In this document: in pieces, positions 61,103-64,000 of the stretch
Position numbering within the stretch: position 1 is the first letter of the stretch
Layout of the letters: each line of letters opens with the position of its first letter
Source of the DNA: Polyangiaceae bacterium
Lineage (GTDB): Bacteria > Myxococcota_A > Polyangia > Polyangiales > Polyangiaceae
Assembly (NCBI GenBank): GCA_025353725.1
Contig: JANXOF010000037.1
Coordinates: 186,001 to 250,000, forward strand
Length of the DNA stretch: 64,000 bases
Direction: 5' to 3'
The notes under the pieces: generated by a model
The model's input: the letters and a program-made list of their open reading frames with translations, nothing else
Told to the model about the DNA's origin: nothing
Databases searched by the model: none
Translations under genes and position numbers: made by a program

Positions 61103-61348
61103 ATGAAAGCTATAGATTTGTTTGGCAAGACCACGGAAGAGCTCCTCGAACTTGAGAAGCGCCAAGCTAACGAAAAATTCACGGCACGCTTCCATAACTT
61201 CACGAACCGTCTCGATGACACCAGTTCGATTGTTAAAGCGCGGCGCGATCTTGCTCGTATTAAGACCGTCATTCGCCAGAAGGTCTTCGGTGCCGCAGCT
61301 CCGGTTGCGAGCGACGGCCTAACTTCAATCGCCTCAAAAGAGAACTAG
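61103..61348 (+). CDS. rpmC: 50S ribosomal protein L29
   Basis: This 81-residue protein, two bases after rplP, has FGKTTEELLELEKRQANEKF and IVKARRDLARIKTVIRQK, the two helices of L29. A 20-residue Ala/Ser tail makes it a little longer than average. It contributes to the trigger factor docking site next to L23. Confidence 0.95.
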   Translation: MKAIDLFGKTTEELLELEKRQANEKFTARFHNFTNRLDDTSSIVKARRDLARIKTVIRQKVFGAAAPVASDGLTSIASKEN

Positions 61349-61350
61349 CT

Positions 61351-61719
61351 ATGGCTCCGATAAGTGGGAAAGAGGCAATGGTAGGAAACCGTAGCGTAGG
61401 ACTGGCTAAGGCGGAGCTCGGTATGCTCGACGATGTCCTGAATACGCCGGAGCCTACGGGTGCTCACGGGTTCCGGCGGAAGATGGTTGGAACCGTCACT
61501 AGTGACCGGATGGATAAGACGGTCGTGGTTGAGTGCATTACTGCTAGGCGTGATCCGCTGTACGGTAAGTACATTCGAAGCAAAACTCGATACAAGGCGC
61601 ATGACGGCATTAACCAGTATCGCTTGGGCGATAAGGTCGAGATCCAGGAGCATCGTCCGATTTCGCGCGATAAGCGGTTCATCGTGGTCCGTCTCGTAAA
61701 GAAATTCGTAGAGGAGTAA
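61351..61719 (+). CDS. rpsQ: 30S ribosomal protein S17, N-terminally extended
   Basis: This 122-residue protein has the normal S17 core at residues about 42-115 ([20 protein letters not shown] and [19 protein letters not shown]). The roughly 40-residue N-terminal extension has no recognised motif. Later Met codons at 61378 and 61423 could shorten it; the first ATG is 2 bases past rpmC, so it is the simplest start. Confidence 0.94.
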   Translation: MAPISGKEAMVGNRSVGLAKAELGMLDDVLNTPEPTGAHGFRRKMVGTVTSDRMDKTVVVECITARRDPLYGKYIRSKTRYKAHDGINQYRLGDKVEIQEHRPISRDKRFIVVRLVKKFVEE

Positions 61720-61723
61720 GTCG

Positions 61724-62092
61724 ATGATTCAGATGCGGACCACGCTGGAGGTCGCTGATAACAGCGGTGCAAAGCGAGTACAGTGCATAAAGGTGCTAGG
61801 GGGTTCGCGGAGGCGGTACGCCCGGCTCGGAGATATTATTGTCGTTTCAGTTAAGGAAGCGCTTCCGGGAACCAAAGTCAAAAAAGGTGAGACTGCAAAG
61901 GCAGTTGTAGTTCGCGTGAAGGACGACACTCCGCGAAACGACGGCAGCTCGATTCGTTTCGACGAGAACAGCGCGGTCCTGATCAACGCGCAGCTTGAAC
62001 CAATAGGGACGAGAATCTTTGGGCCGGTGGCGCGGGAGCTAAGGGCCAAAAAGTTCATGAAGATAATATCGCTCGCGCCCGAGGTGCTCTAG
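61724..62092 (+). CDS. rplN: 50S ribosomal protein L14
   Basis: This 122-residue protein has [40 protein letters not shown] and [18 protein letters not shown], all standard. It starts the spc-type gene group in many bacteria. Its stop shares one base with the GTG start of rplX. Confidence 0.98.
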   Translation: MIQMRTTLEVADNSGAKRVQCIKVLGGSRRRYARLGDIIVVSVKEALPGTKVKKGETAKAVVVRVKDDTPRNDGSSIRFDENSAVLINAQLEPIGTRIFGPVARELRAKKFMKIISLAPEVL

Positions 62093-62448
62093 TGACGGTT
62101 CAGCGTATCCAAAAAGGGGACACGGTTGTTGTCATCTCTGGCAAAGACCGGGGCAAGCAGGGGAAAGTCATGCGCGTCTTACGTGAGGACGGCAAGGTAT
62201 TGGTAGAGGGAATCAACTTGGTGAAGCGGCACACCAAGCCTAGCGCGCGCCTGCAACAAGGCGGCATCGTTGAACGTGAAGCGCCCCTGGCGGACTGTAA
62301 AGTCATGCTTCGTGACCCGGAAACGGGCAAGCCTACGCGCTGCCGTGTGAAGGTGAGCGAAAATGGCACGAAGGTTCGAATCGCTGTCATCAGTGGGGTG
62401 GAGATTCCGTCACCGCGTGTCGCTAATAGCGGTCCACGCGCCTTATGA
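62092..62448 (+). CDS. rplX: 50S ribosomal protein L24
   Basis: This 118-residue protein has the KOW motif (KGDTVVVISGKDRGKQGKVM) and INLVKRHTKPSARLQQGGIV. It starts with GTG at 62092, overlapping the rplN stop by one base. Length is normal. Confidence 0.96.
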   Translation: MTVQRIQKGDTVVVISGKDRGKQGKVMRVLREDGKVLVEGINLVKRHTKPSARLQQGGIVEREAPLADCKVMLRDPETGKPTRCRVKVSENGTKVRIAVISGVEIPSPRVANSGPRAL

Positions 62449-62459
62449 GGGCTTGAGTC

Positions 62460-63125
62460 ATGGCTGACCAGACGACAGAGAAGACCGACAAAAAAGATAA
62501 GAAACCTCGCGATCCGAAGAAGGGTCGAGATGCGGCTTCTGCGAGGGAGAAGCCGAAGGTTGTCTCTGAGAGTGCAGCCGTTCCTCCTCGCTTCGCCGAA
62601 AAGTATAAGGCGACGGCAGTGCCGTCGTTGCTAAAGCAGTTCGGTTATTCGAATCCGAACCAAGTGCCCAGGCTTCAGAAGATCGTGGTCAATATGGGAC
62701 TTGGTCAGGCAGTTACGAATCCGAAAATAATAGACTCGGCGGTAGAAGAGCTCAGAGCTATTACCGGTCAAAAGCCAGTGGTTACCCGTTCCAAAAAAGC
62801 GATCGCTAGTTTCAAGCTGCGGGCTGGGCTTCCGATTGGAGCGATGGTGACGTTGCGGCGGGACCGCATGTGGGAATTCTTGGATAGGTTCATCACGATA
62901 GCTCTACCCAGGATGCGGGATTTCCGCGGTGTATCCCGGCGGGCTTTTGATGGCCTTGGCAATTATACTATCGGCCTAAAAGAGCAGATAATCTTCCCCG
63001 AGATAGACTACGACCGAATCGACGTAATAAAGGGGTTGAACGTTTCGTTCGTGACGTCTGCGCGCACTGACGAGGAGGGGCGCGCACTTCTTCACCACAT
63101 GGGAATGCCCTTCCGGGCGACCTGA
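62460..63125 (+). CDS. rplE: 50S ribosomal protein L5, N-terminally extended
   Basis: This 221-residue protein has a core from about residue 42 ([50 protein letters not shown]) and ends in [20 protein letters not shown]. The first 40 residues, Lys/Asp-rich, are an added tail not present in E. coli L5. It binds 5S rRNA. Confidence 0.96.
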   Translation: MADQTTEKTDKKDKKPRDPKKGRDAASAREKPKVVSESAAVPPRFAEKYKATAVPSLLKQFGYSNPNQVPRLQKIVVNMGLGQAVTNPKIIDSAVEELRAITGQKPVVTRSKKAIASFKLRAGLPIGAMVTLRRDRMWEFLDRFITIALPRMRDFRGVSRRAFDGLGNYTIGLKEQIIFPEIDYDRIDVIKGLNVSFVTSARTDEEGRALLHHMGMPFRAT

Positions 63126-63156
63126 CGACAGTACCCGGAAAAAGGAGATAGAAGTT

Positions 63157-63342
63157 ATGGCCCGTGCTTGTCAGTTTGCAAAGCTCAATCGAGCGCCGAA
63201 ATTTGCGGTGCGTCATGTTAACCGTTGTAAGGTGTGCGGGCGCGGTCGCGCCTACTACCGTAAGTTCGAACTCTGCCGTATTTGTTTACGGCTCTACTCT
63301 CTCCGCGGTGAGATTCCCGGTGTGATTAAGGCGAGCTGGTGA
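63157..63342 (+). CDS. rpsN: 30S ribosomal protein S14, zinc-binding type
   Basis: This 61-residue protein has [19 protein letters not shown] with CKVC and then [20 protein letters not shown] with CRIC, giving four Cys for a zinc site. This is the short, zinc-binding form of S14. AAGGAG lies ahead of the start. Confidence 0.97.
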   Translation: MARACQFAKLNRAPKFAVRHVNRCKVCGRGRAYYRKFELCRICLRLYSLRGEIPGVIKASW

Positions 63343-63346
63343 TTCG

Positions 63347-63760
63347 ATGATGACCGACCCCATCTCCGATATGTTGTCTAGGATTCGAAATGGCTCGCTT
63401 GCGCGTCATGACCGAGTCGAAATGCCTCATTCTACTCTTAAGTTTGCGCTCGCCCTGGTGCTGAAGGGCGAGGGGTATATCGATGAGGTGCGCGAGAGCA
63501 GTGCTGAGGGTCCAAGGACTCTCACCTTAGTATTGCGGTATAACCGCGAGAAGTCCTCTGCGTCTGAGAAGCAGAGCGCAATTGACGGCGTGAGGAGGGT
63601 TTCGGCCCCTGGACGTCGTGTATATGTACGCTTCGATCGCATCCCGCGCGTGCGGAGCGGCATGGGGATTTCGATTCTCTCCACAAGCCGCGGTGTAATG
63701 GCTGACCGGCAGGCGCGTGAACAGCGTGTCGGCGGCGAGCTCCTCTGCGAGGTTTGGTGA
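63347..63760 (+). CDS. rpsH: 30S ribosomal protein S8
   Basis: This 137-residue protein has MTDPISDMLSRIRNGSLARH and the C-terminal GMGISILSTSRGVMADRQAR. It may start at the second ATG, 63350. It binds 16S rRNA helix 21 and often represses the spc operon. Confidence 0.97.
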   Translation: MMTDPISDMLSRIRNGSLARHDRVEMPHSTLKFALALVLKGEGYIDEVRESSAEGPRTLTLVLRYNREKSSASEKQSAIDGVRRVSAPGRRVYVRFDRIPRVRSGMGISILSTSRGVMADRQAREQRVGGELLCEVW

Positions 63761-63765
63761 GAAAT

Positions 63766-64000
63766 ATGAGTACGTCCTCTATTACCTCTGGTGGTTTGGC
63801 TACCGGTGTTAGCTCTCTCGCATCTGTCCATTTGAAACAGTCCAGGGTTGGCAAGCAGCCGATTCCCTTGGTAGCAGGGGTTACTGTTTCCATTGCGCAC
63901 GGTTCGATTTCGGTTCAAGGGCCTAAAGGTGCCTCGGTACGTCAAATCAGTCCAAACGTTTCTGTTACAATTTCAGCTGGGCAGGTTTCTGTCGCTCCGA
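63766..64000 (+). CDS. rplF: 50S ribosomal protein L6 (partial, runs off the window)
   Basis: The ATG at 63766 opens a frame that stays open to the edge. After about 24 Ser/Thr/Gly-rich residues it reads SRVGKQPIPLVAGVTVSIAH and SISVQGPKGASVRQISPNVS, the start of L6. The leading residues are longer than in E. coli L6. Confidence 0.93.
   Translation, partial: MSTSSITSGGLATGVSSLASVHLKQSRVGKQPIPLVAGVTVSIAHGSISVQGPKGASVRQISPNVSVTISAGQVSVAP

Overview
The window looks like a chromosome segment from a delta-type bacterium of the phylum Myxococcota, most likely the Polyangia side. The clues are a Ser/Thr kinase fused to a sigma-54 activator, an FHA-GAF-sigma-54 activator, a metallophosphatase with a MYXO-CTERM-like tail, many lipoproteins, and an aberrant EF-Tu switch I. 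The genus call is inference; no 16S or other marker search could be run.

Layout. (1) 1-25.9 kb: single-copy housekeeping and regulatory genes on both strands. These are a partial kinase/ATPase/GAF/sigma-54 regulator, an outer-membrane protein, an alpha/beta hydrolase, a RoxA-type L16 hydroxylase, an orphan DNA methylase, PrkA, a pair of lipoproteins, folK, a HEAT lipoprotein coupled to a sigma-54 activator, an aldo/keto reductase-CysQ-FAD oxidase operon, a GT-C membrane glycosyltransferase, trmB, a phosphoesterase and a TPR lipoprotein. (2) 26.1-40.7 kb: tRNA-Thr, tRNA-Tyr, tRNA-Gly and tRNA-Thr, then tuf, rpmG, tRNA-Trp, secE, nusG, rplK, rplA, rplJ, rplL, rpoB and rpoC, in the order well known from other Proteobacteria. 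(3) 40.7-45.2 kb: 3.4 kb with no recognisable gene, then a DUF3025 gene. (4) 45.2-46.1 kb: rpsL-rpsG with its own promoter and terminator. (5) 46.2-53.3 kb: an insertion zone of broken mobile elements (an IS630-family relic, an IS3-like relic, a group II intron fragment cut by an IS21-family element) plus a membrane glycosyltransferase. (6) 53.35-64 kb: fusA, a second tuf, rpsJ, then the S10 and spc ribosomal protein genes up to a partial rplF.

The translation supercluster therefore keeps its ancestral order, but it has been opened at three places: between rpoC and rpsL, between rpsG and fusA, and between rpsS and rplV. The last gap carries a strong intrinsic terminator followed by a promoter-like sequence. 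rplC (L3) is absent from its usual place between rpsJ and rplD. The two tuf genes encode almost identical proteins but differ widely at silent positions.

No CRISPR array, rRNA gene, integrase or complete defence system was seen. Coordinates of regulatory sites come from manual reading and should be treated as good to a base or two.
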